A stretch of 64,000 nucleotides of DNA from a virus: positions 1 through 64,000 of the IMG/VR virus record IMGVR_UViG_3300017755_003158; one strand, 5' to 3'. The position numbers and the translations under genes were made by a program. Shown here piece by piece: positions 1-9,517 of this stretch (positions are counted from its first letter, which is position 1; every line of letters starts with the position of its first letter). A model generated the notes under the pieces. The model was not told where the DNA came from. It searched no databases and saw only the letters and a list, made by a program, of their open reading frames with translations.

Positions 1-1008
1 AAAAAAGGTATCTTCAATAAAGATCCTAAAGTTTATTATACACCTGCCGATGTTAAGAAAGATACATCTGGGGACTTACAAGCAAAGCTATTAATTTGCT
101 TGAAATATTTACCCAAGATTCTACCAGATCGTGGTATCTTTCAAGGAGACTTAATGTGGGCAGGTCGTAATGACTTAAAATTAAAAGATATAGATGGTCA
201 GTCTATGGTGACTTTTCAACCTAATACTATCGTCTATGCTGTTCCTGCTATATCAGGATTATCAAATGTTATTCGTCGTGCTCATATGGGTATCGTCTGG
301 CATACTGAATATACTGGAAATACATTCGATACTCTTAGAGCATCGTTTGGTAAAAACATTGCTAAGAAAATGAAACAACCTGGAATACTAGGTGGCGATG
401 TTTGGTTTGATGATGCTACTTATAAAGATGTATCAGGTCAAGCATCTATGACTGCTAAAGAAACAGCTGAGTTTACTAAGCAACTATCTGCTATCGGTAC
501 TCAGTTTAGAAAAGTAAATGCTAATATATTGAACAGTATTAATGCTAATAAAGATTTGCTTATCAATATCAAGGCATTTAACAATACTAAGATAAAAGCA
601 GGGAAAAGGATTACCAACCCAAGCCAGCATGTGACGCAAATGTTTCATTATATTGCTAACAAGTATAAGAAAGAAATAGATAGCAAGAAAACTGAAGCTG
701 GTAAGAATACTTGGAAAGCTAAAAAGAATGATGTACTGTCATTTTTTATAAATGACAAACAAAAAATCGTTGAGATATTTAAGCTGATGAATATGATGGT
801 GGATGCAAAGCAAACACTAATCAATAAAATGAACCAAATTGGATCTATGAAAACTTTTGTAAGGACTCGCAATGGGTTTAAAGTGACAGGAGTTGAGGGT
901 TATGTGGCTATTGACAAGATGTCAGGGAAAGCTGTAAAACTGGTAGATAGACTTGAGTTCTCTCGCCTGAATTTTTCTCCTGAAATATTGAAAGGTTGGA
1001 ATAAATAA
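1..1008 (+). CDS. Conserved marine T4-like phage protein, 5'-truncated (DUF6267-like)
   Basis: The reading frame is open from base 1, so the start lies before the window; a TTG at 100 is only an internal codon. About 335 residues are visible. I recognise the overall pattern (a hydrophobic N-terminal half with VYAVPAISG and VWHTEYTG, a lysine-rich middle and a C-terminal FSPEILKGW) as a family common in marine T4-like phages, usually filed as a domain of unknown function. It sits just upstream of the nucleotidyltransferase fusion, a frequent arrangement in these phages. Family naming is from memory; no biochemical role is known to me. Confidence 0.7.
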   Translation, partial: KKGIFNKDPKVYYTPADVKKDTSGDLQAKLLICLKYLPKILPDRGIFQGDLMWAGRNDLKLKDIDGQSMVTFQPNTIVYAVPAISGLSNVIRRAHMGIVWHTEYTGNTFDTLRASFGKNIAKKMKQPGILGGDVWFDDATYKDVSGQASMTAKETAEFTKQLSAIGTQFRKVNANILNSINANKDLLINIKAFNNTKIKAGKRITNPSQHVTQMFHYIANKYKKEIDSKKTEAGKNTWKAKKNDVLSFFINDKQKIVEIFKLMNMMVDAKQTLINKMNQIGSMKTFVRTRNGFKVTGVEGYVAIDKMSGKAVKLVDRLEFSRLNFSPEILKGWNK

Positions 1009-1012
1009 ATAC

Positions 1013-1019
1013 CTAAATA
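1013..1019 (+). promoter_or_regulatory. Candidate T4-late-type promoter CTAAATA
   Basis: CTAAATA lies 29 nt before the ATG at 1049, inside the only gap between two large late-type genes. The same heptamer lies immediately before several other starts in this window (22881, 29494, minus strand 62460), which supports it as the late promoter -10 element. Confidence 0.5.
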
Positions 1020-1048
1020 TAGGTATATTTAATCGATGGGACAAATAA

Positions 1049-4000
1049 ATGAAAGACTTTAAAACACTTCTTAATGAAGTGCCTGCTAAAAAAATGGTCA
1101 TAGGGTTTGGAAGATTTAATCCTCCAACCACTGGTCACGAATTACTTATCAATAAGGTGACCCAGTATGCTCGTTCAAAAGGCAGTCCCTCCAAAATATA
1201 TGTCACAGCTACTGAAGACAAAAAGAAAAACCCACTAAAACAAGAACGCAAAATCTATTACATGAAAAGGATGTTCGGTGTGAACGCTCCTTTCGTGCCA
1301 ACGAAGTCGCCTAATCAAAGAACAATTATAGAAGTAGCAAAGTATCTCAATACAAAAGAAAAGATTACTGAACTAACACTTATTGCTGGTAGTGATAGGA
1401 TTGCTGAATACAAGAGATTACTCAACCAATATAATGGTAAAGATTACAACTTTGATAAGATAACTGTATTATCTTCTGGTCGTAGAGACCCTGACTCAGA
1501 TATGGCTGAGGGAATGTCAGCTACTAAAATGAGAACTGCTGCCAGTTCTGGTAAATTTACTGACTTCAAACGAGGTATCCCTCGTAGAATGACTATGGCT
1601 GATAGTAAAAGATTATTTAACGAAGTACGCAAAGGCATGGGTCTGCCACCAATTAGAGAAGAAGTAATTCTACCAACATCTCAACTAAGAGAAGATTATG
1701 TAGCGAAGAAGATATTTAATGTCGGAGCAGTAGTTGAAGACGCTGATGGTGTATATGAAGTTATGGATCGTGGGGCAAATTATATTAGTGTATCTGACGA
1801 AGATGGCAATGTATCCAAAAAATGGCTACACGAAGTTCGTCAGATCGCCGAAACTAATACTGTAAATGACTATCATTATAATGATGAATTGGTATTTAAA
1901 GGGTTTACTACAGAACACTTCCATAATTACTACGAAATAAAAGATAAGTTTCTAGATTTATTTGAAAGTGATAAAGATCCTGTTGCTGTGCTTACATGCT
2001 TAAAACTTGTCGACCAGTCATTAAAGATATTAGAGGAAGCTAAGTCTAGAGGATACGCACTAATGGAAGAAGTTGGTGCTGATTCTATCATAAAAATGAA
2101 ATTGTCAGACTCCCTAAATAATATAGGAGAGTTAGAAAGACATGACTACTTAGACCAAATAAATGCCGACTTGGCTGACTTACTCTCTAAGGAACCAAAT
2201 ATGAGAAAAGATTTAGAAGAACAAAAGAACTTAAAAATTGACCCACAGAATAAATTTAGATTTACTTCTGCTGATAGGATTAAGGTCGCTAGAATTATTG
2301 CTGGTTCAATGGGTGTTGATAACCCTGAGAAAATGTCAAACCCAACTCAACTTATAAACTTTGGTCTTAGAAAACTAAGAACGAAAAGAGTCACTCCTGA
2401 GTTTGCTGAAATCGTAAAGAAAATGCTACAGACTGCTAAAACTGCAGGAATAGATTACGATCGTCAATATTTACCAGCTATTATGAGACAAGGGAAGTTC
2501 GCAGTAGAAAACAAATCATTTAAAGATTTTATGAGCGAAGTATCTGGCTCAGGTGTAGATCCTATCGTATTACAACTTAGAAAAAATATTAATCTAAAAG
2601 GTAATTATACATTCGAATTTAATGATGGCTCAAAAGGTAAAATGTCTCCTGGAGCATCTGAAGGAATCTTAAACAAATACGATTCGCTAAGAAGACCTGC
2701 TCAAAAATTAAATGTGTCAAGAGGTATGGGTAAATCCATGAAATCTCTAAAAGATACATTATCAAACTGGGATTCTGTTGCTAATAAAGAAGATCCTAAA
2801 GCTAAGAAGTCTGGTAGAGATGAACCACTTCGTGGTGTAAAGAATCCTATGGATGAAGCTGACCAATATTATAAAGGTGTATCTTCTAAAGATAAAAAAG
2901 CAAGGAAGGCAGAGTTTGAAAAAGATTCTAAAAAAGATGATAGCGATCCTACCAAGTACGATCCTGCTGCTGGAGATCTAGATAAAAAAGGCGATTTTAA
3001 GAAAACAAAAAAATCTAAACATACACTTAAATACCATAAAAAGTATGGCGACCCAGAAGAACAAAACGAAGCATGGTTAAAAACTATTGAAGATTTAACA
3101 GCTTTCTGGGATGAAGATGTAAAAGCCACAAAAGAAAGAATTAAAAAAGAAAAAGAAGCAGATAAAATGAAGCATGATAAAATGATGGATCGTGCTAGAA
3201 CTCAAGATGCTCAGAAGAAAAACAGGGAAACAAAACCTGGAGTGAAGAAAGAAGAGTCTGAAGGCAAAGATGGTATCATGGGTGTAGGTAAAAATGTCAC
3301 TCGTAAAGTTAGGCAAGGTCTAAGAGCAGAACTTATGATGCGTATGGCTATGACTAAAAAGAAAATGGCGAAAGCTGATAAAGGGTCAAAAGAGTTTGAT
3401 GAACTTTATGCTGAATATAAAAAGTGTAAAGATAGAATGAAAAATCTTCCTGGAGTAGAGGGTGCTAATGAGCAGAAAATATGGGAAGTAAAACGACCAA
3501 GTGTAGATGAAGTAGATCCTTCTAGTAATTTTAATATTGCTAAGTCTATTATGTCTTACCAAGATTACAAAAAGATGTTAAAACTAGCTGGTGGTATTGA
3601 AAAGAGAAAAGTAGATGGCACTATGGAAGTTGACAGTAAAGCTACTCGCGATGAAAAGATAATGAAACAAGTTATCGATGAAGATTGGTTAGAAGAAAAC
3701 ACAGCTGTAGCAAAGAAAGCTAAGAAGTCTGGTATTCCTAAAGGTATATTAATGCAGGTTTACAAAAGAGGAATGGCTGCATATGGTACAGGGCATCGTC
3801 CAGGAGCATCTCAACAACAATGGGCACTCGCTCGTGTAAATAGTTTCATTGGTAAAGGTAAAGGAACTTGGGGCAAAGCTGATAAAGATCTTGCAGATAA
3901 AGCAAGGTCAGCAATGAGTGATGAAGTAGAGCCAAATAAGAAAAAGAAAAAAGGCGATGTTGAATTAAAAGAACAAAAAAAGAACTGTGGGTGTGGCAAA

Positions 4001-5029
4001 GACCCATGTGAAACTTATGGCGATATACCAGAAGAAAAGGAAATGACTGATGCCCAAATGAAAAAACGAGAAGATATCGTTAAGGGCATGAAAGATAAAA
4101 CTGCTGATTTTAAAAAGCGATATGGTAAAGATTATAAAGATGTAATGTATGCTACAGCTACTAAGATGGCTATGAAAGAAGAAGCTGATGGCGAACCGAT
4201 GACTAAAATAGAAATCGATAAGCCAGTAGAAACTGAAGATAAACCAAAAGCTGATAAGATTAAAAAAAAATCAGGAACACCTAAGTCTGACGACCCATAT
4301 GATTTAGAAGTATTTGTAGCTGACCCAAAAGCTGACGCAATGCTTGACGATCTTAACGATGATGAAATCGAAAATGTGGTCAATATGTTTGACCCTGAGC
4401 AAGATCCAATAAATGGTAAACTAGATATCTTTGACTTATATGATGATGAAGAACTAGCATTAGAAGTTGAAGATGAAGAAGGCGAAGTCACTCAAGAAAA
4501 CTTTGAATATCTTGAGGGTGATTTAGAACAACAGCTGAACGAAGTACTAAGTAGAACTGAAAGAATTAAAAACCGAGTAAGAGTTAGAAGAACTAAGGCA
4601 AGGAGAGCAAGAAGTTTACGAATCGCTCTTAGACGACACTCTTCTACACAGGTTATAAATAGTAGAGCAAGAAGATTAGCAGTAAAATTACTGAAAAGAA
4701 GATTCTTTAAAAAGGCACCTAATCAACTATCTGTAGGTGAAAGGGAAAGAGCCGAAGCAAGAATCGCTAAAATGCGTCATGTAGTAAAAAGGATTGCCCT
4801 AAAACTAGCACCTCGTGTTAGGCAGATGGAAAAGAAAAGACTACATGGTAGAAAATCTGTAAAACCTGCTCAAAAATTTAAATCGGCACTGGCTGGTGGT
4901 AGAATTAGAACTGCCAAAAAACAAACAGGTCGTAAAACTGTAGGCAACTATGTTGGTCAAAGATCTAAAAGTAAAAAAGGTTATGGTGGGGCAACTGGTA
5001 AAGCATATGGTGGAGTTAGGAAAAAATAA
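1049..5029 (+). CDS. Nucleotidyltransferase domain fused to a long charged virion/prohead-type protein
   Basis: The protein has 1326 residues. Residues 1-200 form a cytidylyltransferase/NMN-adenylyltransferase-like Rossmann domain: the HxGH-type signature appears as GRFNPPTTGH (21-30) and the second motif as SATKMR (157-162). Such domains join a nucleotide to a phosphorylated substrate with release of pyrophosphate; the substrate here is unknown. The remaining ~1100 residues are low-complexity, Lys/Glu-rich and coiled-coil-like. They include a segment with GIPKGILMQVYKRG typical of marine phage proteins, a Cys cluster CGCGKDPC (~985-992) and an extremely Arg/Lys-rich C-terminus (~1165-1326) rich in RR pairs that looks nucleic-acid binding. 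The next gene overlaps its stop (TAATG). A virion or prohead location is inferred from neighbours. Confidence 0.75.
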   Translation: MKDFKTLLNEVPAKKMVIGFGRFNPPTTGHELLINKVTQYARSKGSPSKIYVTATEDKKKNPLKQERKIYYMKRMFGVNAPFVPTKSPNQRTIIEVAKYLNTKEKITELTLIAGSDRIAEYKRLLNQYNGKDYNFDKITVLSSGRRDPDSDMAEGMSATKMRTAASSGKFTDFKRGIPRRMTMADSKRLFNEVRKGMGLPPIREEVILPTSQLREDYVAKKIFNVGAVVEDADGVYEVMDRGANYISVSDEDGNVSKKWLHEVRQIAETNTVNDYHYNDELVFKGFTTEHFHNYYEIKDKFLDLFESDKDPVAVLTCLKLVDQSLKILEEAKSRGYALMEEVGADSIIKMKLSDSLNNIGELERHDYLDQINADLADLLSKEPNMRKDLEEQKNLKIDPQNKFRFTSADRIKVARIIAGSMGVDNPEKMSNPTQLINFGLRKLRTKRVTPEFAEIVKKMLQTAKTAGIDYDRQYLPAIMRQGKFAVENKSFKDFMSEVSGSGVDPIVLQLRKNINLKGNYTFEFNDGSKGKMSPGASEGILNKYDSLRRPAQKLNVSRGMGKSMKSLKDTLSNWDSVANKEDPKAKKSGRDEPLRGVKNPMDEADQYYKGVSSKDKKARKAEFEKDSKKDDSDPTKYDPAAGDLDKKGDFKKTKKSKHTLKYHKKYGDPEEQNEAWLKTIEDLTAFWDEDVKATKERIKKEKEADKMKHDKMMDRARTQDAQKKNRETKPGVKKEESEGKDGIMGVGKNVTRKVRQGLRAELMMRMAMTKKKMAKADKGSKEFDELYAEYKKCKDRMKNLPGVEGANEQKIWEVKRPSVDEVDPSSNFNIAKSIMSYQDYKKMLKLAGGIEKRKVDGTMEVDSKATRDEKIMKQVIDEDWLEENTAVAKKAKKSGIPKGILMQVYKRGMAAYGTGHRPGASQQQWALARVNSFIGKGKGTWGKADKDLADKARSAMSDEVEPNKKKKKGDVELKEQKKNCGCGKDPCETYGDIPEEKEMTDAQMKKREDIVKGMKDKTADFKKRYGKDYKDVMYATATKMAMKEEADGEPMTKIEIDKPVETEDKPKADKIKKKSGTPKSDDPYDLEVFVADPKADAMLDDLNDDEIENVVNMFDPEQDPINGKLDIFDLYDDEELALEVEDEEGEVTQENFEYLEGDLEQQLNEVLSRTERIKNRVRVRRTKARRARSLRIALRRHSSTQVINSRARRLAVKLLKRRFFKKAPNQLSVGERERAEARIAKMRHVVKRIALKLAPRVRQMEKKRLHGRKSVKPAQKFKSALAGGRIRTAKKQTGRKTVGNYVGQRSKSKKGYGGATGKAYGGVRKK

Positions 5030-5376
5030 TGAAAACTTTTAAGGAACATAGAGAAGATAACATAGACGCAGTATGCGAAGCTATGGAACTTCCTACATTA
5101 GAAGAAGCTAAGTATCAAGGCAAAACTGTCACACTTAACGATCCTATTCGTACTTCTGAAAATCCTAACAAAAAATTTAAGGTATATGTAAAAGGTCCAA
5201 AAGGTAATGTCGTTGTTGTACGATTCGGAGATCCGAACCTAAGTATTAAAAGGGACGATCCTAAAAGGAGAAAAAGTTTCAGAGCAAGACATGGGTGTGA
5301 TAATCCAGGTCCAAAATGGAAAGCGAAATATTGGTCATGCTATCAGTGGAGAGCAGGTGCCAAAGTAAATAGTTAA
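5029..5376 (+). CDS. Small conserved phage protein, DUF5872-like
   Basis: This 115-residue protein begins with an acidic leader, followed by a compact basic domain. Recognisable stretches are KTVTLNDPIRT, VVRFGDPN and SFRARHGCDNPGPK with WSCYQW near the end. I know this domain from tailed phages, where it often lies beside head-maturation proteins; function is unknown. Two conserved Cys (HGCDNP and WSCYQW) could be structural. Its ATG overlaps the previous stop codon, implying translational coupling. Confidence 0.7.
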   Translation: MKTFKEHREDNIDAVCEAMELPTLEEAKYQGKTVTLNDPIRTSENPNKKFKVYVKGPKGNVVVVRFGDPNLSIKRDDPKRRKSFRARHGCDNPGPKWKAKYWSCYQWRAGAKVNS

Positions 5377-5400
5377 TTACATTAACAAAGTGGAGATAAT

Positions 5401-6366
5401 ATGAGTAGTGAAAAGAATGGTCCAGTGGACATCCCAGAAACTGACGAACAATGGGATGAACTTATAAACGAAGCAGATGTAGAAGAACATCTGGCACAAC
5501 AAAAACAACTAGAGGAAGAAATGAAAAGTGGGTTGACAAAACCTACAGAATCAAACCCTAGTGTAAATCCTTATAGTACAGATCCTAATGCACCTCTTCC
5601 TGAGGGTGTGCTTAAAAGAGTTATGGGTATGGCTATTCCTACTAGAGAAAAACAACTAGAGGATTATGAGAAATATAAGGAAGCAACTGCTAAAACAACT
5701 GACAAATCCAAAGTAGATTGGGCGATTGAACAGATTGGCGATAATAATTTAGAAGGTGCTCAAGAATGGCTAAAAGAAAATAAACAAGAGATTGATGAAA
5801 ATAAAAGGTTGACAATTACCGAAGGACAAGCTGTTCAAGTACACTATGTTAAATTCTTATCAGAAGAAGAGTTTGAGAAAAAAATTATTGAAGGTTTGGC
5901 TGAGATTAAACAGCTAGAAGTATCTGAGATTATGGAAGCTGGTGGTATGGATGCTCACCTCGTAAGGGATTTAGATATTGATTCGCTTGATGCTATCGAA
6001 CTAATTATGGATGCTGAGGATATGCTTGGTGCCCAAATCGAAAATACTGAGATTATGTGGGTCAAAACCCTTAGAGATATCTTTGAAGTTATTAAGTATA
6101 AGATCGAAAATGATAATATGCCTTATCCTATACCTGAATTCGACGAAGAAGATATTATCTTTAGACCAACTACAGATACAGTAGATGGTAAAGAAGTACA
6201 TTCAGGCAACTCTGCTTATAAACAATTCATGGCAGGGACTGATGAAAAGCATCGTATGGAAACTGATATAGACAAATATCTCGAAGAAGAAGAGGAAAGA
6301 GAGAAAAAATTGCGTGACCTTTTAGACGATGATGACGATGATTTATCAGTTGGACACAACAAATAA
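5401..6366 (+). CDS. Acyl carrier protein domain protein with long N- and C-terminal extensions
   Basis: Residues ~155-236 form an acyl carrier protein: a helical domain with the phosphopantetheine attachment motif DIDSLDAIEL, placing the modified serine at residue 195. Bacterial ACP is about 80 residues; here 150 extra residues precede it (acidic, coiled, Pro-containing) and about 85 follow, ending in an Asp-rich stretch. The phage also encodes a probable holo-ACP synthase (36959) that could load the cofactor, and a ketosynthase and enoyl reductase that act on ACP-bound chains. It lies among virion-type genes rather than beside those enzymes, so it may be a structural or morphogenesis protein that borrowed an ACP. 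The ACP call is strong; its acyl cargo is unknown. Confidence 0.85.
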   Translation: MSSEKNGPVDIPETDEQWDELINEADVEEHLAQQKQLEEEMKSGLTKPTESNPSVNPYSTDPNAPLPEGVLKRVMGMAIPTREKQLEDYEKYKEATAKTTDKSKVDWAIEQIGDNNLEGAQEWLKENKQEIDENKRLTITEGQAVQVHYVKFLSEEEFEKKIIEGLAEIKQLEVSEIMEAGGMDAHLVRDLDIDSLDAIELIMDAEDMLGAQIENTEIMWVKTLRDIFEVIKYKIENDNMPYPIPEFDEEDIIFRPTTDTVDGKEVHSGNSAYKQFMAGTDEKHRMETDIDKYLEEEEEREKKLRDLLDDDDDDLSVGHNK

Positions 6367-6497
6367 TGGATTATCTTGCATTATATGAGTCCGAAAGGCA
6401 AAAAGTACTAGAACTTGAAGGTAAAATTCGAGAACTAGAAAGTAAAATAGAACTAAATAATAGTAAATTCAACAATGAAGGAGAACGAAATGATTAA
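6366..6497 (+). CDS. Small coiled-coil protein (43 aa)
   Basis: The ATG overlaps the TAA of the ACP gene (TAATG). The product is almost entirely one charged amphipathic helix with the heptad-like run VLELEGKIRELESKIEL. Its stop overlaps the next start (ATGATTAA), so it sits in a translationally coupled chain. Function unknown. Confidence 0.55.
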   Translation: MDYLALYESERQKVLELEGKIRELESKIELNNSKFNNEGERND

Positions 6498-6732
6498 TGA
6501 AGATGAGAAAGTGGCTGTAGAGAATGAAACTCCAGAAGCTACTCAGGAAACTGAAGCACCTGTAGAAACTCCAGCAGAAGAGCCAAAAGCTGAAACTCCA
6601 GCTGAAGCACCTGCTGAAGAACCAAAAGCTGAGGAAACTCCTGCTGAAGAAAAACCAGCAGAGCAACCAAAAACTTATGGTGATAGACTACAAGCTGCAG
6701 CAGTGAGAGAGCTAGACAATTTAATTAAGTAA
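6490..6732 (+). CDS. Acidic Pro/Ala/Glu-repeat small protein (80 aa)
   Basis: The start at 6490 is preferred over the in-frame ATG at 6475 because AAGGAG precedes it at normal spacing. Residues ~10-60 are imperfect repeats of the type ETPAEEPKA, strongly acidic and probably disordered. A short helical tail ends in YGDRLQAAAVRELDNLIK. It resembles scaffold or linker proteins found near phage head genes, but no family is recognised. Confidence 0.6.
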   Translation: MINEDEKVAVENETPEATQETEAPVETPAEEPKAETPAEAPAEEPKAEETPAEEKPAEQPKTYGDRLQAAAVRELDNLIK

Positions 6733-6743
6733 AGGGTACTAAT

Positions 6744-8372
6744 ATGTCAGAAGTTTTAGGATATCAAGAGTTTATGGAAGCATTGGATTCAGTGAATTCA
6801 AAAGCTGTAAAGAAAAAATTTAAAGATAGAAAAGACAAGGATATCGACAACGATGGCGATGTCGATGCTTCTGACAAATATCTTCACAAAAGACGCAAAG
6901 CTGTTTCTAAGGCTGTCAAAAACGAAGACATGATGAAACCTATGACCTCTGCTGAAAGAGCAAAGGAAATGCAAAAGAAAGCTAACAAAGTGAAAAGGGA
7001 TGCGGAAGCAAAACTTAAGAAAGCAAAAGGCATAACCATGGGAGAAAAACTTGACAATAAAGATAAGAAAGTTGTCAAAGATGTAGTAAAAGCATTAAAA
7101 GGTGCAACTAAAGCACATTCAGGTCAAGCTAAAGAATTAGAAAAAGCTATGAAAACTGAAGGTAAGTATGCAAAATATTCAGATTTACTTTTAAAGAAGC
7201 AACGCATGAGAAAAATGGGTCAAAACACTATGGTGGTTGATAAAGAAATAGAAGCTGAAAAGAAAAAAATTCAAGCAGGTGGTATGAAAAAAGAATCGCT
7301 TGATGAAACAATCAGAAACTATGGTGACTTGAGAAAAATGCTGGACCAAAAAGCTAGAATGAAAGCTATGGGACAGAATATTGATTCTATTAGTGACAAA
7401 ATTAAAAAAGCCAGAATAGAATATGGCAAAATGCTCAACAAAGAATCACTTGATGAAGAAATGCCAGCAGCATTTAAAGCCATGCTTATCCAAAGAGATA
7501 AAATGAGAAAAGCAGGAAAGAATATTGATGCCATTAGTGACAAAATTAAAAAAGCAAGGCATGAATATATGAGAATGGCTCCCAATGCATTCAAGAAAGA
7601 AGAAGCAATAGACGAGAAAGGTCCTGGTCTGTATCATAATATAAATATGAAAAGAAAACGAGGAGAAAAAATGCGTAAAAAAGGTGAGAAGGGTGCACCT
7701 ACAGAAAAAGATTTCGCTAGTGCTGCAAAAACTGCTAACGAAGAAAGAGAAAACTGTCATTCAAAAGACCATGACTGTGCTACTGTCGTAGAACATATTG
7801 TATGGGGATTCGGAAAGCCAGTTTATGAAAGTCACGCAGTACCAACTGACGATGGCTATGTTTCTTGGTATGATGTAGAATTCGAACATGGTGTTGAAAA
7901 AGAAGTACCAACTGAGGATTTAAAAATTTATACTACAGAAGACCATTCTAAGTATATGAAACCGAAATCTAAAAAATCAGTAAACGCACAAAAGAAAAAA
8001 GATAAAGACGAAATGATTGATGAAGGAGAATTCTCCGATGCAGAAATCGCTAAAGCTGTCGACATCGCTAAGAAGATGGCTGGACATAACTACACTGGTG
8101 CTACAAATGCAATTAATAAAATGAAAAAAGGATTAGCATCTAATGGAAAAGTTAAGTATGCTTTGAAAAAAGCAGCAGAAAGTTTTGAGACCTTTAATGG
8201 TCTAACTATATCAGAAGTTGAAGAGATCGTTTCAGATCTTACCGACTCTGCCCATGACTACATTAAGTTGGTGGAAGATGGAGACTTAGAGTCCGTCAAC
8301 GAGCCAAAAGTTGAGCCAGTCAAAGGGATGCCCTTATCATATAAACAATTTCAATCTAAAATAGGAGACTAA
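6744..8372 (+). CDS. Lys-rich virion-type protein with Ca-binding-like loop and three internal repeats
   Basis: The protein has 542 residues. Near the N-terminus (~30-45) DKDIDNDGDVDASD is an EF-hand/dockerin-like calcium loop followed by a basic patch, a combination common in marine T4-like phage proteins. Residues ~135-285 hold three related ~40-residue helical repeats, each ending in a motif like MGQNIDSISDKIKKAR. A small domain at ~335-390 (ENCHSKDHDCATVV to VPTEDLKIY) resembles a beta-barrel with three Cys/His-rich residues. The C-terminal ~120 residues are helical. The C-terminal motif MPLSYKQFQ resembles the N-terminal GYQEFMEAL style of neighbouring prohead-region proteins. Function unknown; a virion or prohead role is inferred. 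Confidence 0.65.
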   Translation: MSEVLGYQEFMEALDSVNSKAVKKKFKDRKDKDIDNDGDVDASDKYLHKRRKAVSKAVKNEDMMKPMTSAERAKEMQKKANKVKRDAEAKLKKAKGITMGEKLDNKDKKVVKDVVKALKGATKAHSGQAKELEKAMKTEGKYAKYSDLLLKKQRMRKMGQNTMVVDKEIEAEKKKIQAGGMKKESLDETIRNYGDLRKMLDQKARMKAMGQNIDSISDKIKKARIEYGKMLNKESLDEEMPAAFKAMLIQRDKMRKAGKNIDAISDKIKKARHEYMRMAPNAFKKEEAIDEKGPGLYHNINMKRKRGEKMRKKGEKGAPTEKDFASAAKTANEERENCHSKDHDCATVVEHIVWGFGKPVYESHAVPTDDGYVSWYDVEFEHGVEKEVPTEDLKIYTTEDHSKYMKPKSKKSVNAQKKKDKDEMIDEGEFSDAEIAKAVDIAKKMAGHNYTGATNAINKMKKGLASNGKVKYALKKAAESFETFNGLTISEVEEIVSDLTDSAHDYIKLVEDGDLESVNEPKVEPVKGMPLSYKQFQSKIGD

Positions 8373-8373
8373 T

Positions 8374-9489
8374 ATGGCAATGTGGGGAGACTCTGATTCG
8401 CATGTGAATCGACCAAACTGGCTAGAAGTTGGGCAAATTAAAAAATTAAATGTGACTACTTTAGGAAGTGGATATGGTTCCGCTCCTTCAGTCGCAATTG
8501 CTGCCCCAGCATCTGGCACTCAAGCAACTGGAACTGGAGTATTATCTGGTTCTACTCTTGCTTCAATTACAATTACAGATCCAGGAGACGGATATGTAGC
8601 AGGTGATGCTGCTGGTGTGACAATTGCTGCACCAACATCTAATACTGTTGCTACTTCTGCTGTCACTACTGCATCTGATACAATCACAACTGGAACGCAT
8701 AACTTAAATACAGGTGATGCTGTTATATATGCTAATGGTGGTGGTACTGATATCACTGGATTAACTGGTGGTACAACTTACTTCGTAATTAAAGTTGACG
8801 CAACTAATATTAAAGTTGCTACTAACAAAACTAATGCCGAAGCTGGAACTGCAATCGCAATTTCTGGTACAGGTAATAACGCACAAACTTTCGCTGGTGT
8901 ACAAGCTGTCGCAAGTGTCGTAAAAGCAGGAAACAAATATGCTGCTGCGGACATTATGTTCGTTGATACTGACGAAGCACAACTTGCTCAAAACAAAGCA
9001 AGAGGTATTACTGGTGCTGGTTGGTGGACAATTAAATCTGGCAAACAAGACTCAGATGGTAATACAAGATACCAAGCTGAATGTATAGTTGCTATGGCTC
9101 GTACTGCTGCTCAAGCAGGTGACGATGCTGCTGATGATGCTTCTGTATCTGATGCTGCTAACTCATTCGCTATAACAGTACAACCTGCTGCAATGACTAC
9201 ATCAAGTGGAAATGCAACAATTACTCTAACTACTGGATCAGTCGTAGGTACGATTGGTGCACTCAACTACAAGTGGCAAAGACAAACAGCTACTGGAACT
9301 CGTTGGGTTGACATCGCTGCTGGTACTGATGGTGGAATCTACGCAGACTTCGCTACTGCTACATTAGCAGTATCTGGTGTGACTGATACTACTCACAATG
9401 GTAAGAAGTACAGAGTAAAAGTGAACAGTGCTAATGGTGCACCAGAGCAAGTCTCTAATGGTGTAGCTACACTTACTTTCGGATCTTAA
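8374..9489 (+). CDS. Virion protein with repeat modules and C-terminal Ig-like domain
   Basis: The protein has 371 residues and is rich in Ala, Thr, Gly and Ser. After a conserved leader (MAMWGDSDSH...RPNW) there are two copies of a short beta module of the type GSGYGSAPSVAIAAP and GDGYVAGDAAGVTIAAP (~28-90). A spacer domain follows, and then a C-terminal Ig-like fold (~265-371) with the typical core Trp in YKWQRQ and a closing KKYRVKV strand. Ig-like domains decorate many phage capsids, tails and fibres and bind surfaces weakly. A good Shine-Dalgarno (AGGAG) precedes the ATG, and a strong hairpin lies downstream. Confidence 0.7.
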   Translation: MAMWGDSDSHVNRPNWLEVGQIKKLNVTTLGSGYGSAPSVAIAAPASGTQATGTGVLSGSTLASITITDPGDGYVAGDAAGVTIAAPTSNTVATSAVTTASDTITTGTHNLNTGDAVIYANGGGTDITGLTGGTTYFVIKVDATNIKVATNKTNAEAGTAIAISGTGNNAQTFAGVQAVASVVKAGNKYAAADIMFVDTDEAQLAQNKARGITGAGWWTIKSGKQDSDGNTRYQAECIVAMARTAAQAGDDAADDASVSDAANSFAITVQPAAMTTSSGNATITLTTGSVVGTIGALNYKWQRQTATGTRWVDIAAGTDGGIYADFATATLAVSGVTDTTHNGKKYRVKVNSANGAPEQVSNGVATLTFGS

Positions 9490-9517
9490 TAACCGAATAA
9501 CATAAACCTAGAACTGT

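Noticed and set aside
4132-4491. Minus-strand serine-rich 119-codon frame
   Set aside because: It is the antisense of the Asp/Glu-rich part of the nucleotidyltransferase fusion; the Ser richness is a by-product of GAA/GAT codons read in reverse.
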